A stretch of 64,000 bases of DNA from an uncultured Pelagibacteraceae bacterium (GTDB lineage Bacteria > Pseudomonadota > Alphaproteobacteria > Pelagibacterales > Pelagibacteraceae): NCBI GenBank assembly GCA_902579105.1, contig CACHFM010000001.1:124001-188000 (forward strand). Direction: 5' to 3'. Under the pieces are notes generated by a model. That model made no database searches. It saw only the letters and a list, made by a program, of their open reading frames with translations, and was not told the DNA's origin. Of the stretch, positions 19,958 to 29,385 are shown piece by piece (the first letter of the stretch is position 1; every line of letters begins with the position of its first letter). Both the position numbers and the translations under genes were made by a program.

Positions 19958-20344
19958 TTAACTTATATAAATAGGATTAATCAAATTTTTTTTAATTTTA
20001 AATTTATCACATAAATTTGGTATATTTTCATAGCTAATATCTTTTTCTCCCTTAAAATCTTGTAAACTATAACAATAATAGTCTATTTTTTTTGCAATAT
20101 TAAATGCTTTCACTACTGACAATGAGTTTCTAATCCCAGCAAAACTTCCGGGGCCTCTATTAATATATATCTTCTTAATATCACTTATTTTTAAGCTTAT
20201 ACTACCCAAAAAATCATTAATAATTATAGTCAACTTTTCATAATTAATTTTAGTATTCTCATGAGTAATATTATAAATATCATCATTAGTAATGATCATT
20301 AAAAATATTTTTTCATTAGCAACATCTATAATTAGCTTATTCAT
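19958..20344 (-). CDS. tsaB: Shortened TsaB (t6A biosynthesis)
   Basis: About 128 residues, against roughly 220-230 for ordinary TsaB, the partner of TsaD in threonylcarbamoyl-adenosine tRNA modification. The diagnostic GPGSFAGIRNSLSVVKAFN block and a terminal NPIYIS resembling the usual C-terminal strand are both present. The shortening therefore appears to be internal rather than a frameshift. I chose ATG 20344 (MNKLIIDVA, the family start); an in-frame ATG at 20395 is possible. Its 5' end overlaps the divergent deacetylase gene by 53 bases. Confidence 0.75.
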   Translation of the reverse strand: MNKLIIDVANEKIFLMIITNDDIYNITHENTKINYEKLTIIINDFLGSISLKISDIKKIYINRGPGSFAGIRNSLSVVKAFNIAKKIDYYCYSLQDFKGEKDISYENIPNLCDKFKIKKNLINPIYIS

Positions 20345-21353
20345 AATTATTTTATTTTCTAGTGTCAGTTCTAAATCAGATGAAAATAATATCAAATACT
20401 ATTCTGGAGATGCTGGAATTCTATCTATAATGTATCATAGATTTAATGAAAATAAGTATCCTTCTACTAATATCCAAATGGATATTTTTAAAAAACATAT
20501 AGATATTATTAAAAATTCTAACTACAATTTTCATGATCCACATAAATTTAATGAACAATTTTTCAATCCAAAATTAAATAAAGAGATTTTAATTACCATT
20601 GATGATGCCTTTGAATCATTTTATCTTGAAGCATGGCCATACCTAAAAGAAAATAAAATTCCATTTATTTTATTTGTTTCAACTGACCCTGTAGGAAAAA
20701 GAGGTTACATGACATGGGATCAAATTAGAGAAGTCGAAGATGAAAATTTTGCAATGATAGGACACCATTCTCATAGTCACGAATATCTCATAGATGAGAC
20801 TGAAAAATTATTTATTAAAGATATCAAAAAAGCAAATAATATATTTTTACAAGAACTTGGTTTTGTACCTAAATTATTTTCTTATCCATTTGGAGAATAC
20901 TCTAAATTTATGAGAGATTATATTTCTAAAAACTTCGAATTTGCTTTTGGCCAACACTCTGGTGTAATTGATCTAAATAAAGATAAATTTGAATTACCAA
21001 GATTTCCTATCAATGAAAAATATGGAGAATTAAAAAGATTTAAATCTATTATAAGTTATTATCCACTAGAATATAAAAAGTTATTACCACTTGAAAAAAA
21101 ATTGACTAAAAAGACTAACCCACCAAAGTTTAAAGTTGAATTTTTTGAAGAACAAAAAAATTTAAAAAATATTAACTGCTATTCAAATGAAGCTAACAAA
21201 TGGGAAAGATCAAAAACTAATATAAACAATCAAGTTCTAACAATTGAATTTAGAGCACCATTCAAACCTCGAAGAGGTAGAATTAACTGTTCACTTAATG
21301 ATAATGGTAAATGGAGATGGTTTGGAATTCAATTTCCAATTGATGATAATTAA
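20292..21353 (+). CDS. Exported polysaccharide deacetylase (NodB-like)
   Basis: A 353-residue carbohydrate esterase family 4-like protein. A hydrophobic signal segment spans about residues 8-27. The NodB motifs are visible as TIDDAFESF (Asp104-Asp105) and GHHSHSH (157-163), which supply the metal-binding Asp-His-His, with FSYPFGEY as motif 3. About 100 extra C-terminal residues follow. Substrate is unknown; peptidoglycan or an exopolysaccharide is possible. The start lies inside the divergent tsaB 5' end, and the stop overlaps the convergent bax gene by 4 bases. Confidence 0.85.
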   Translation: MIIKNIFSLATSIISLFIIILFSSVSSKSDENNIKYYSGDAGILSIMYHRFNENKYPSTNIQMDIFKKHIDIIKNSNYNFHDPHKFNEQFFNPKLNKEILITIDDAFESFYLEAWPYLKENKIPFILFVSTDPVGKRGYMTWDQIREVEDENFAMIGHHSHSHEYLIDETEKLFIKDIKKANNIFLQELGFVPKLFSYPFGEYSKFMRDYISKNFEFAFGQHSGVIDLNKDKFELPRFPINEKYGELKRFKSIISYYPLEYKKLLPLEKKLTKKTNPPKFKVEFFEEQKNLKNINCYSNEANKWERSKTNINNQVLTIEFRAPFKPRRGRINCSLNDNGKWRWFGIQFPIDDN

Positions 21354-22423
21354 ATCAAACTCTCCAAATCTTTACTTGATGGAAGCAATCTTGCTTCATC
21401 AAAATCCTTTAATTTATTTTGTTGTATAATTTTTTTTAAAACATCAATATATTGACTTCCTGTTTCAGCATATTTATCCAAATGAGCTGAAAGAATTAGA
21501 CTGTCTAAAGGTTTATTTAAATCTCTCAATTCAGCTCTTGCTTTTCTTAAATCTTTATAAGAAGCATGTGTATTTAAATTTCTTAGATATGCTCTAACCG
21601 ATAACTGTAAAATATTAAATTTCATAACTTTATGGCCTTCATTTTCGGTTGCATTTTTAGGTTTTAAACCTTCGCCAGACCATGTCCATTGACCAAACAA
21701 TGCATTTCCTTCTTTAGCAAACCTTGATGTTCCCCAGCCAGTCTCTTTAGCTGCCTGAGCGATAGCAAGCGAAGTTGGAATCTCATCCATTCTGATCTTA
21801 AGTGTAGATAAATCATTATATCTTGTGCCATATTGTTTATATTTTTTTTCAAGCCACTTTTTTTCAATATCTGTATTTTTACTTTTATTTATAATTGTAA
21901 ATAACCTTTTTCTATCCAATCTGATTTTATTATTTTCTTTTAAAATTAAAGGCAAAACAATCTTTATAAACATTTCTTTTCTTTTTTTAGTATTTTCAAT
22001 TTTTTTTATTTCATTAGGTAACAAATTAATATAAGCGGGTTTAACTAATTTTGTATCTCTTACATCTGCTAAATTGTAATTTACTTTTTTAAATAAAGCA
22101 TCTATTTCTGAAGTGGTATACCTTACAACATCAATATCTGAATTATTTTCATCTAAAATATCATATAATAAATCGATCTCATTATTTTTTACTATCTCAT
22201 TATCATCTTCAAATATTTTATTTTTATTTATAGTATTTTTTAAAATTTTTTTAGAATTATTTGCAAATTCTTTTGTATTAAAATTTTTTTCTATAAAATT
22301 TATAAATAAAGGAGTTGTATAAAAAATACATATTAATATAAAACTACTTAAAAAAAATCTTGATAAAGTAATCAAAGATTTATTTATCTGAATATTTCGA
22401 TTATTTTTTTTTTTAACTTTCAT
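21350..22423 (-). CDS. Bax-like glucosaminidase
   Basis: A membrane-anchored protein of 357 residues with one N-terminal hydrophobic segment (about 22-42), a low-complexity linker and a C-terminal glucosaminidase/Bax domain. The domain shows AIAQAAKETGWGTSRFA with the probable catalytic Glu, NALFGQWTWSG and a late YAETGSQYIDVL. Such enzymes trim peptidoglycan glycan chains or distal peptides. I start at ATG 22423, 10 bases after nfuA; an ATG at 22492 would overlap nfuA. Confidence 0.85.
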   Translation of the reverse strand: MKVKKKNNRNIQINKSLITLSRFFLSSFILICIFYTTPLFINFIEKNFNTKEFANNSKKILKNTINKNKIFEDDNEIVKNNEIDLLYDILDENNSDIDVVRYTTSEIDALFKKVNYNLADVRDTKLVKPAYINLLPNEIKKIENTKKRKEMFIKIVLPLILKENNKIRLDRKRLFTIINKSKNTDIEKKWLEKKYKQYGTRYNDLSTLKIRMDEIPTSLAIAQAAKETGWGTSRFAKEGNALFGQWTWSGEGLKPKNATENEGHKVMKFNILQLSVRAYLRNLNTHASYKDLRKARAELRDLNKPLDSLILSAHLDKYAETGSQYIDVLKKIIQQNKLKDFDEARLLPSSKDLESLI

Positions 22424-22433
22424 AGTACTATTC

Positions 22434-22973
22434 TTATATAGCAATAACCTCTTTAACTTCAGGTAAATAATGGCACAAAAGGTTTTGTACACCTTGTTTT
22501 AACGTCATTGTTGAGCTTGGACATCCTGAGCAACTTCCTTGTAACTCTACTTTTACTACGCCATTTTTAAATTCTTTGAATTTAATATCTCCACCATCTC
22601 TGGCCACTGCAGGTCTTATTTTTTGATCTAAAATCTTAACTATTTTTTGTTCAATTTCGTTTAAATCATTCTTTTGTTCATTTAAATTTTCATCAATAAC
22701 AAATTCTTTTCCATCAGAATAAAAATCATTAATAAATGAAATTACAATATGCTTTATATCATTCCAATTAATTGAATTATTCTTATTTACTGAAATAAAA
22801 TCTTCTCCTAAAAAAATTCCTTCAACTCCGTTAACAGAAAGTATATTTCTAACTAATTCGTTATTAATATCCTCTTTTTTTGTAATCTCATAAGGCCCAC
22901 TATTTGAAACTTTCTTACCTGGCAAAAATTTTAAAGAATTTGGATTTGGGGTTAATTCAGTTTGAATGAACAT
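22434..22973 (-). CDS. nfuA: NfuA-type Fe-S cluster carrier
   Basis: A 179-residue protein with an N-terminal Nfu domain (TPNPNSLKFLPG) and a C-terminal NifU-like domain containing the cluster-binding Cys-x2-Cys in GSCSGCPSST. It delivers 4Fe-4S clusters to client enzymes; possible clients here include miaB and nth. It lies in the murJ-trpS-nfuA-bax run on the minus strand. Confidence 0.93.
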   Translation of the reverse strand: MFIQTELTPNPNSLKFLPGKKVSNSGPYEITKKEDINNELVRNILSVNGVEGIFLGEDFISVNKNNSINWNDIKHIVISFINDFYSDGKEFVIDENLNEQKNDLNEIEQKIVKILDQKIRPAVARDGGDIKFKEFKNGVVKVELQGSCSGCPSSTMTLKQGVQNLLCHYLPEVKEVIAI

Positions 22974-23025
22974 AATTTATATATAGTTAATATTTAAAAA
23001 ATTAAAACTTGATAATAAATTTTTA

Positions 23026-24027
23026 CTAAAAACCTATTATTTCTTTAATCTTTTTAATCTTATTTGAGGCTATTAAATCAGCTTTTTCAACCCCTTCTAG
23101 AAGAATTTGATCTAAATATGATTTATCATTTAATAACTTTTTTATTTCCAAAGAAATAGGATCAATTTTAGCTACTAAAACTTGAGATAATTTTTCTTTA
23201 AATTCAGAAAAATTCTTGCCTACAAAAATTTCTAATGATTTATCTAAAGTAGAATTTGTTAGACTTGCGTAAATACCAATAAGATTTTTTGCCTCTAATC
23301 TTTTATCAAGTTCTCCTATTGTTTCTGGAATTGGTAAAGAGTCGGTTTTTGCTTTTTTAATTTTATTAATCATTTCATCTTTACTATCAGTTAAATTTAT
23401 TCTACTTAAGTCAGACAATTCTGATTTGCTCATTTTTTTTGATCCATCTTTAAGACTCATTATTCTAGAAAATTCTTTTTGAATTAAGGGCTCTGGAACT
23501 TGTAAAAAATTATCTATTTTAAAATCATTATTAAATTTTTGGGCAATATCTCTACACAATTCTAAATGTTGTTTTTGATCTTCCCCCACAGGCACATGAG
23601 TTGCATCATAAAGTAATATATCTGCAGCCATTAAAATAGGATAAGAATATAGACCTATACTTGCTTTTTCCTTATCTTTTCCAGCTTTTTCTTTAAACTG
23701 TGTCATTCTATTTAACCATCCCATTCGCGCAACACAACTTAATATCCAAGCTCCTTCAGCGTGAGCTGGCACTTTTGATTGATTAAAAATTACACTTTTT
23801 TTATGATCTATTCCACTTGCAACAAAAGTTGCTACGGTCTCTCTAATATTATTTTTTAGTTCTTTTGGGTCTTGTTTAACAGTAATAGCATGAAGATCTA
23901 CAACACAAAAAATACATTTATTTTCATTATCATTATTTAAGTCTACAAAATTTTTTATAGCTCCCAAATAATTTCCTAAATGAAGATTTCCTGTTGGTTG
24001 AACTCCTGAAAAAATTTTTTTACCCAT
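23026..24027 (-). CDS. trpS: Tryptophanyl-tRNA synthetase
   Basis: A 333-residue class I aminoacyl-tRNA synthetase. The HIGH-type motif is in PTGNLHLGNYLGA at the N-terminus and the KMSKS loop reads SKKMSKSELSD near residue 200. Length is typical of bacterial TrpS. It lies 4 bases downstream of murJ and about 50 bases ahead of nfuA. Confidence 0.96.
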   Translation of the reverse strand: MGKKIFSGVQPTGNLHLGNYLGAIKNFVDLNNDNENKCIFCVVDLHAITVKQDPKELKNNIRETVATFVASGIDHKKSVIFNQSKVPAHAEGAWILSCVARMGWLNRMTQFKEKAGKDKEKASIGLYSYPILMAADILLYDATHVPVGEDQKQHLELCRDIAQKFNNDFKIDNFLQVPEPLIQKEFSRIMSLKDGSKKMSKSELSDLSRINLTDSKDEMINKIKKAKTDSLPIPETIGELDKRLEAKNLIGIYASLTNSTLDKSLEIFVGKNFSEFKEKLSQVLVAKIDPISLEIKKLLNDKSYLDQILLEGVEKADLIASNKIKKIKEIIGF

Positions 24028-24031
24028 ATAA

Positions 24032-25561
24032 TTAATACTTTAAATTAATATCACTCATTTTAAAAGCTTTGATCCAATAGGATACTAATAAATAAAATAA
24101 TAGACCTAATATAACACTAAAGATTAAGTAAAATGATTTTAAATTTTGACTAAATTCTAATTGATTTTGAAAATATGTAAGTAAAAAATTAAAAAAAATA
24201 CCCATTAATAAGGAAGCAAAAATTATTTTTACAAATCTTGATAAGAAAATTTTATTAAAATTAAAAAGATTTTTATTTTTTAAAAAAATAAATAAAATAA
24301 GACTATTAAACCAAGATGAGATAGTCGTTGCTATAGGAATTATAATAAAACCAATTTTACTAAAATATGAAATACTAATTATTATATTTAACATTACTGA
24401 TATTAAAGAAATGTAAAAGGGTGTTTTAGTATCTTGATTAGCGAAGAAAAAAGTAGAAAAAACTTTTATTAAAGAAAAAGCAGGTAAACCTAAAGCAAAA
24501 TAATAAAGAGCCTTAGCAGAATTAAAAACAGAAACTTCATTAAAAGATCCATATCCAAATAAAGCAGAAATTATCTGTTCAGAACCAATCAACAAACCAA
24601 CGGATGCGGGAAGACTCAAAAATAAACTTAACTCTAAAGCTTTATTCTGTACTAATATAATCATATCTTTTTTATTAGATTGAATATGCTTTGAAAGTTG
24701 CGGAAGTATAACAACACCAATTGCTATACCTGCTATTGCTAAGTTTATTTGATAAATTCTATCAGCATAATACAAATAAGAAACTGCACTTGCTTGAAAA
24801 GAAGCAATTATAGTTCCAACCAAAATATTTATCTGAGTAACTCCTGAAGAAAAAATACTTGGTAAAAGCTTTTTAAAAAATATTTTTACCTTATTATCAA
24901 GTTTAATTTTAAAATTAAATTTTAAAGAATAATACTTAATTACAAATTTATACAAAAATAATAATTGTAAAATACCTGCTAAAGAAACTCCATAAGATAA
25001 ATAATAAACAAGCTGATCACCTAATGATTTTGAAAAAATTAAAATTAAAATTAATATTATATTTAATATTATAGGTGCCGCAGAAGTGACTGCGAACTTA
25101 TTATGCGAATTTAAAATTGCTGAAAAAAATGAAGCCAAACATATAAAAAATAAAAATGGAAAGGTAATTCGAGTTAAGTTTATTGCTAAATTCATTTTTT
25201 CAAAATCATGAACAAACCCAGGTGCAATAATTGATACAAAAGCTGGCATAAAAATTTGAATAATAAGTACTAAAAAAAATAAACCTAAAAATAAAAGATT
25301 AAAAATTTTATTAGCAAATCTATTAGATTGTTTTTTTCCTTTTACAATTTCGGAAGTATAACTTGGCACAAAAGCTGCATTAAAAGTTCCTTCAGCAAAT
25401 AATCTTCTAAATGTATTTGGGATTCTAAATGCAACAAAGAATACGTCTGCAAGCACACCGGTACCAAGAAAAATAGCAATGAAAATATCTCTCAAGTAAC
25501 CAAGCAATCTGCTTATTATCGTAAAAAAACCGAATGTCCCTGTTGACTTAACTAAGTTCAT
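24032..25561 (-). CDS. murJ: Lipid II flippase MurJ
   Basis: A 509-residue polytopic membrane protein of the MOP/MviN family, with about 14 hydrophobic segments. It starts with TFGFFTIISRLLGYLRDIFIA and continues with the characteristic FVAFRIPNTFRRLFAEGTFNAAFVP. It moves lipid-linked peptidoglycan precursors across the inner membrane. It is first in a four-gene minus run and diverges from maeB across 49 bases. Confidence 0.95.
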   Translation of the reverse strand: MNLVKSTGTFGFFTIISRLLGYLRDIFIAIFLGTGVLADVFFVAFRIPNTFRRLFAEGTFNAAFVPSYTSEIVKGKKQSNRFANKIFNLLFLGLFFLVLIIQIFMPAFVSIIAPGFVHDFEKMNLAINLTRITFPFLFFICLASFFSAILNSHNKFAVTSAAPIILNIILILILIFSKSLGDQLVYYLSYGVSLAGILQLLFLYKFVIKYYSLKFNFKIKLDNKVKIFFKKLLPSIFSSGVTQINILVGTIIASFQASAVSYLYYADRIYQINLAIAGIAIGVVILPQLSKHIQSNKKDMIILVQNKALELSLFLSLPASVGLLIGSEQIISALFGYGSFNEVSVFNSAKALYYFALGLPAFSLIKVFSTFFFANQDTKTPFYISLISVMLNIIISISYFSKIGFIIIPIATTISSWFNSLILFIFLKNKNLFNFNKIFLSRFVKIIFASLLMGIFFNFLLTYFQNQLEFSQNLKSFYLIFSVILGLLFYLLVSYWIKAFKMSDINLKY

Positions 25562-25610
25562 AAATCATATTAGACTTAATTTTACCGTATTTGTACACTT
25601 ATTATCAAAA

Positions 25611-27890
25611 ATGAAAAAAACAAAGATTAGTCATTACACAGATAAAGAAGCATTAGATTTTCACAAAAATAAAAAACCTGGAAAAATTGAAATTGTTTCT
25701 TCTAAAAATATGACTACCAAAAGAGATCTTGCTTTAGCATACTCTCCTGGTGTTGCCGCTCCTGTTCGAATGATTAGTAACAACCCAGAAGCCGCTTATG
25801 ATTATACTAGTAAAGGAAATTTGGTAGCAGTTATAAGTAATGGTTCTGCAATTCTAGGAATGGGAGATTTAGGTGCACTTGCCTCTAAACCTGTAATGGA
25901 AGGTAAGGCAGTTTTATTTAAAAGATTTGCCGATATTGATTCAATTGATTTAGAGATAGACAGCAAGAATCCTGAAGAAATTATTAACTCAATTAAAAAT
26001 TTTGCACCAAGTTTTGGAGGTATTAATTTAGAAGATATAGCAGCTCCTGAGTGTTTTATAATTGAGGATAAATTAAAAGAAATTCTGGATATCCCAGTTT
26101 TTCATGATGATCAACATGGTACTGCAATAATTACTACAGCTGCATTAATAAACGCAGCAGATATTAGTGGTAAATCAATTAAAGATATAAAGATAGTTGT
26201 AAATGGTGCAGGTGCTTCTGCTCAAGCTTGTACGGAATTATTTAAATATTTTGGAGTTCCTAATAAAAATATAATTATGATTGATAAAAAAGGCGTAATT
26301 TATAAAGGTAGACCCACCAAAATAGATCAATGGAAATCAAGACACGCAGTAAATACAAAATTAAGAACTCTTAATGATGCGATTAAAGATGCAGATATGT
26401 TTTTAGGTTTATCTGTAAAAGGAGCCTTAAAAAAGGAAATGGTTAAAAAAATGTCTAAAAATCCTATTATTTTTGCATGTGCCAATCCTGATCCAGAAAT
26501 TACTCCTGAAGAAATTAGTAAAGTTAGAGACGACGCTATTGTTGCAACTGGAAGATCTGATTATCCTAATCAAGTAAACAATTTACTTGGATTTCCATAT
26601 ATTTTTAGAGGCGCATTAGATGTTAGATCAAAAACTATAAATAAAGAAATGAAAATTGCAGCAGCTAAAGCAATTGCTAAACTTGCAAGAGAAGACGTTC
26701 CAGATGAAGTTGTTGCTGCTATGGGTGGTGATAGACCTCACTATGGAAAAGATTATATTATACCTTCAACATTCGATCCAAGATTAATAAGTGTTATTCC
26801 TGAAGCTATCGCCAAAGCTGCTATGAGCACTGGTGTAGCAAGAAAAAAAATAGAAGATTTTGAATTATACAAAGATCAACTAAAACAAAGATTAGATCCA
26901 ACTGTAACTATAATGCAAGGTATTAATACCTATATTAAAAAAAATCAAAAAAAAATTGTATTCGCTGATGGTGAAGATGAAAATACTCTAAGAGCTGCAA
27001 TAGCTTTTAAAAATTCAAAATTAGGAATTCCGATTCTAGTTGGAAAAGAAAATAAAATAAAAGAACAAATAAAAAATATTGGCTATAATGAAAATTTTGA
27101 TATTCAAATTACTAACTCTAAAGATGTAAAAAAAAGAAATAGATATGTAAACCATCTATTTAAAAAATTACAAAGAGAACAAGGTTTATTGGAAAGAGAC
27201 TGTGATAGACTTGTTCGAAATGACAGAGTTATATGGGCAGCAAGTATGGTTTCTTGTGGAGATGCAGATGGGGCTGTGACAGGAAATACTAGACGTTTCG
27301 GAGCTTCTCTAGACAAAATAAAGCAAGTAGTTGATGTAAGAAATGGGGAAATCTTGTTTGGATTAAATATGGTAGTACATAAAGGAAAAACTATTTTTGT
27401 TGCTGATACTAGTGTCCATGAATATCCAACTTCAGAAGAAATGGTAAAAATTGCAATTTCCACTGCAAGAGTAGTAAGACTTTTTGGCTTTGAACCAAAG
27501 GTTGCATTTGTATCTCACTCTACATTTGGTCAACCTCTTACAAGTCGAACTAAACATATAAGAAAAGCCGTTGATATTTTAAAAGAAAAAAAAGTTGACT
27601 TCGAATTTGACGGTGACATGCAGCCTGATGTAGCTTTAAATTCAGAATATATAGAACTTTACCCCTTTTCAAAAATTGTTGGAAAAGCAAATATTTTAAT
27701 TATGCCTGGACAACATAGTGCTGCAATATCATACAAAATGATGAAAACACTTGGAAACACAAAAGTGATAGGACCTCTGCTAATTGGGCTTGGACTTCCT
27801 ATAGAAATTGCTCCTCTAAGATCTTCAACATCAGAAATAATTAATTTAGCTTCTATTGCAGCTTATTCTGCTGATATAATTGATTATTAG
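25611..27890 (+). CDS. maeB: NADP-dependent malic enzyme with phosphotransacetylase-like domain
   Basis: A 759-residue MaeB-type enzyme converting malate to pyruvate and carbon dioxide. The malic enzyme part (about 1-430) shows AYSPGVAAP, FHDDQHGTA and the NAD(P)-binding VVNGAGASAQA. The rest (about 430-759) resembles phosphotransacetylase and is thought to regulate MaeB by acetyl-CoA. Monocistronic: divergent from murJ and convergent with the BON lipoprotein gene 8 bases away. Confidence 0.95.
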   Translation: MKKTKISHYTDKEALDFHKNKKPGKIEIVSSKNMTTKRDLALAYSPGVAAPVRMISNNPEAAYDYTSKGNLVAVISNGSAILGMGDLGALASKPVMEGKAVLFKRFADIDSIDLEIDSKNPEEIINSIKNFAPSFGGINLEDIAAPECFIIEDKLKEILDIPVFHDDQHGTAIITTAALINAADISGKSIKDIKIVVNGAGASAQACTELFKYFGVPNKNIIMIDKKGVIYKGRPTKIDQWKSRHAVNTKLRTLNDAIKDADMFLGLSVKGALKKEMVKKMSKNPIIFACANPDPEITPEEISKVRDDAIVATGRSDYPNQVNNLLGFPYIFRGALDVRSKTINKEMKIAAAKAIAKLAREDVPDEVVAAMGGDRPHYGKDYIIPSTFDPRLISVIPEAIAKAAMSTGVARKKIEDFELYKDQLKQRLDPTVTIMQGINTYIKKNQKKIVFADGEDENTLRAAIAFKNSKLGIPILVGKENKIKEQIKNIGYNENFDIQITNSKDVKKRNRYVNHLFKKLQREQGLLERDCDRLVRNDRVIWAASMVSCGDADGAVTGNTRRFGASLDKIKQVVDVRNGEILFGLNMVVHKGKTIFVADTSVHEYPTSEEMVKIAISTARVVRLFGFEPKVAFVSHSTFGQPLTSRTKHIRKAVDILKEKKVDFEFDGDMQPDVALNSEYIELYPFSKIVGKANILIMPGQHSAAISYKMMKTLGNTKVIGPLLIGLGLPIEIAPLRSSTSEIINLASIAAYSADIIDY

Positions 27891-27898
27891 ATATAAAT

Positions 27899-28498
27899 TT
27901 ATTCTTTTTGAATTCTTAAATCTTCAACAAGTATAATACTTGCAATAACATCTTTAACATCAACTATTTCATTAGCTTCACTTATTACTAAATCTTTTTC
28001 TTCAGTAGTAAGTGCAATACCATAAATGTAAATCTTTTGATTGTATGTATCAATTTGATAATTAGTTGCTTTAATATTTTTATTTAAAATTAAAGCTGTT
28101 CTTAATTGAGAGGTAATTAAAATATCTTTTGCAGATCTTTTAAAATTAAACTCTTCTTTAATTTTAATATCATTGCGAACAGATCGAACACCTTTTGTTT
28201 CCCAACCTAATTTTGTCAACTGTAATTTTTCTTCTGGATCATCAACTTTTCCAGTTAAAAAAATTCTCCCATCAAGTACTTTAGATTTTACAGTTAAAAG
28301 ATATTTTTTATCCTTAACAAGAATTCTAGCAGTTAAATTTTTTTGCATTATTGAATCATCAATTTGTGTTCCAACAGTCCTAGGATCTAATGCGACAGAT
28401 ACTCCTGTCCCAAAAATTCCTTTTGAAGAGACACCAACACAATTTGATAAAATAATTCCAATTAAAATTATAATTATAATTATAAATTTATTTTTCAT
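27899..28498 (-). CDS. BON-domain putative lipoprotein
   Basis: A 199-residue exported protein with a strongly hydrophobic N-terminus ending in LSNCVG, a probable lipoprotein signal with an unusual Asn before the Cys. Two BON domains follow (about 60-115 and 130-190), with VLDGRIFLTGKVDD and KIYIYGIALTTEEKD. Such proteins bind phospholipid surfaces and support outer-membrane integrity (OsmY/DolP family). Its start overlaps the end of rsmI by 11 bases. Confidence 0.82.
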   Translation of the reverse strand: MKNKFIIIIIILIGIILSNCVGVSSKGIFGTGVSVALDPRTVGTQIDDSIMQKNLTARILVKDKKYLLTVKSKVLDGRIFLTGKVDDPEEKLQLTKLGWETKGVRSVRNDIKIKEEFNFKRSAKDILITSQLRTALILNKNIKATNYQIDTYNQKIYIYGIALTTEEKDLVISEANEIVDVKDVIASIILVEDLRIQKE

Positions 28499-29351
28499 TT
28501 TTTATCTTCAAACAATAATTATAAATTTCTTTTTTTGAAATATCACTATTTTTAATAATAATACTTATTATTTCTTTTATACTTAATCTATTAATCATCT
28601 TTTTTATAATATTCTTATCTGATTCACTTAATACTTGTGAAGCAATTTTATCATTTTTTTTTTCAGAAATCACAATAGTAAACTCGCCTTTTGGTTCTTT
28701 GGAGAAAAGTTCTAACTCTTCAACGTTTTTTCTAACAAATTCCTCGTAAATTTTTGAAATTTCTCTACAAAAAACTATTTTTCTATCACTAAAATTATTT
28801 TTTAAATGAGGTATTATTTTATTAATTTTTTTTGAAGAAACAAAAAAAACTAAAGTGTTATTAAATTCAGAAAGTTTTTTTAATTCATTTATTAAAGCTT
28901 GTTTCTTTTCTGGAAAAAAACCATAAAAGAAAAATTTTTCTGAAAAGCCACTTATTGAAACAGCTGTTGTGACAGCTGTTGGTCCTGGGATTGGTATAAT
29001 ATTTATATCATTTTTAATACATTCATTAACTAAAATTTTTCCAGGATCAGAAATACCTGGAGTACCAGCATCAGAAATTAAAGAAATTATTTTACCTAAT
29101 TTTAGTAATTCTATTATTTTATTTATATTTTTTTTTTCGTTAAATTTATGATTTGAGATCAATCTAGATTTAATTTCATATCTATTAAATAAATTTTTAG
29201 ATACTCTAGTATCCTCGCATAAAATATAATCAGAATTCTTTAAAGTATCTATAGCTCTAAAAGTAATATCTTTTAAATTACCTATTGGAGTTGAAACTAA
29301 ATAAAGAGCATTTTCATTATCTTTTATTTGGAATTGTGGTTTTATGATCAT
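28488..29351 (-). CDS. rsmI: 16S rRNA 2'-O-ribose C1402 methyltransferase RsmI
   Basis: A 287-residue SAM-dependent tetrapyrrole-methylase-fold enzyme acting on the 30S decoding centre. Marks are LVSTPIGNLKDITFRA, CEDTRVS, SDAGTPGISDPG and PGPTAVTTAVSISG. It is transcribed divergently from lppC with only 34 bases between the chosen start codons, and runs into the BON lipoprotein gene. Confidence 0.94.
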   Translation of the reverse strand: MIIKPQFQIKDNENALYLVSTPIGNLKDITFRAIDTLKNSDYILCEDTRVSKNLFNRYEIKSRLISNHKFNEKKNINKIIELLKLGKIISLISDAGTPGISDPGKILVNECIKNDINIIPIPGPTAVTTAVSISGFSEKFFFYGFFPEKKQALINELKKLSEFNNTLVFFVSSKKINKIIPHLKNNFSDRKIVFCREISKIYEEFVRKNVEELELFSKEPKGEFTIVISEKKNDKIASQVLSESDKNIIKKMINRLSIKEIISIIIKNSDISKKEIYNYCLKIKNEK

Positions 29352-29385
29352 AATTAAGCTTAAAAAATATTATATTATCATCAAA

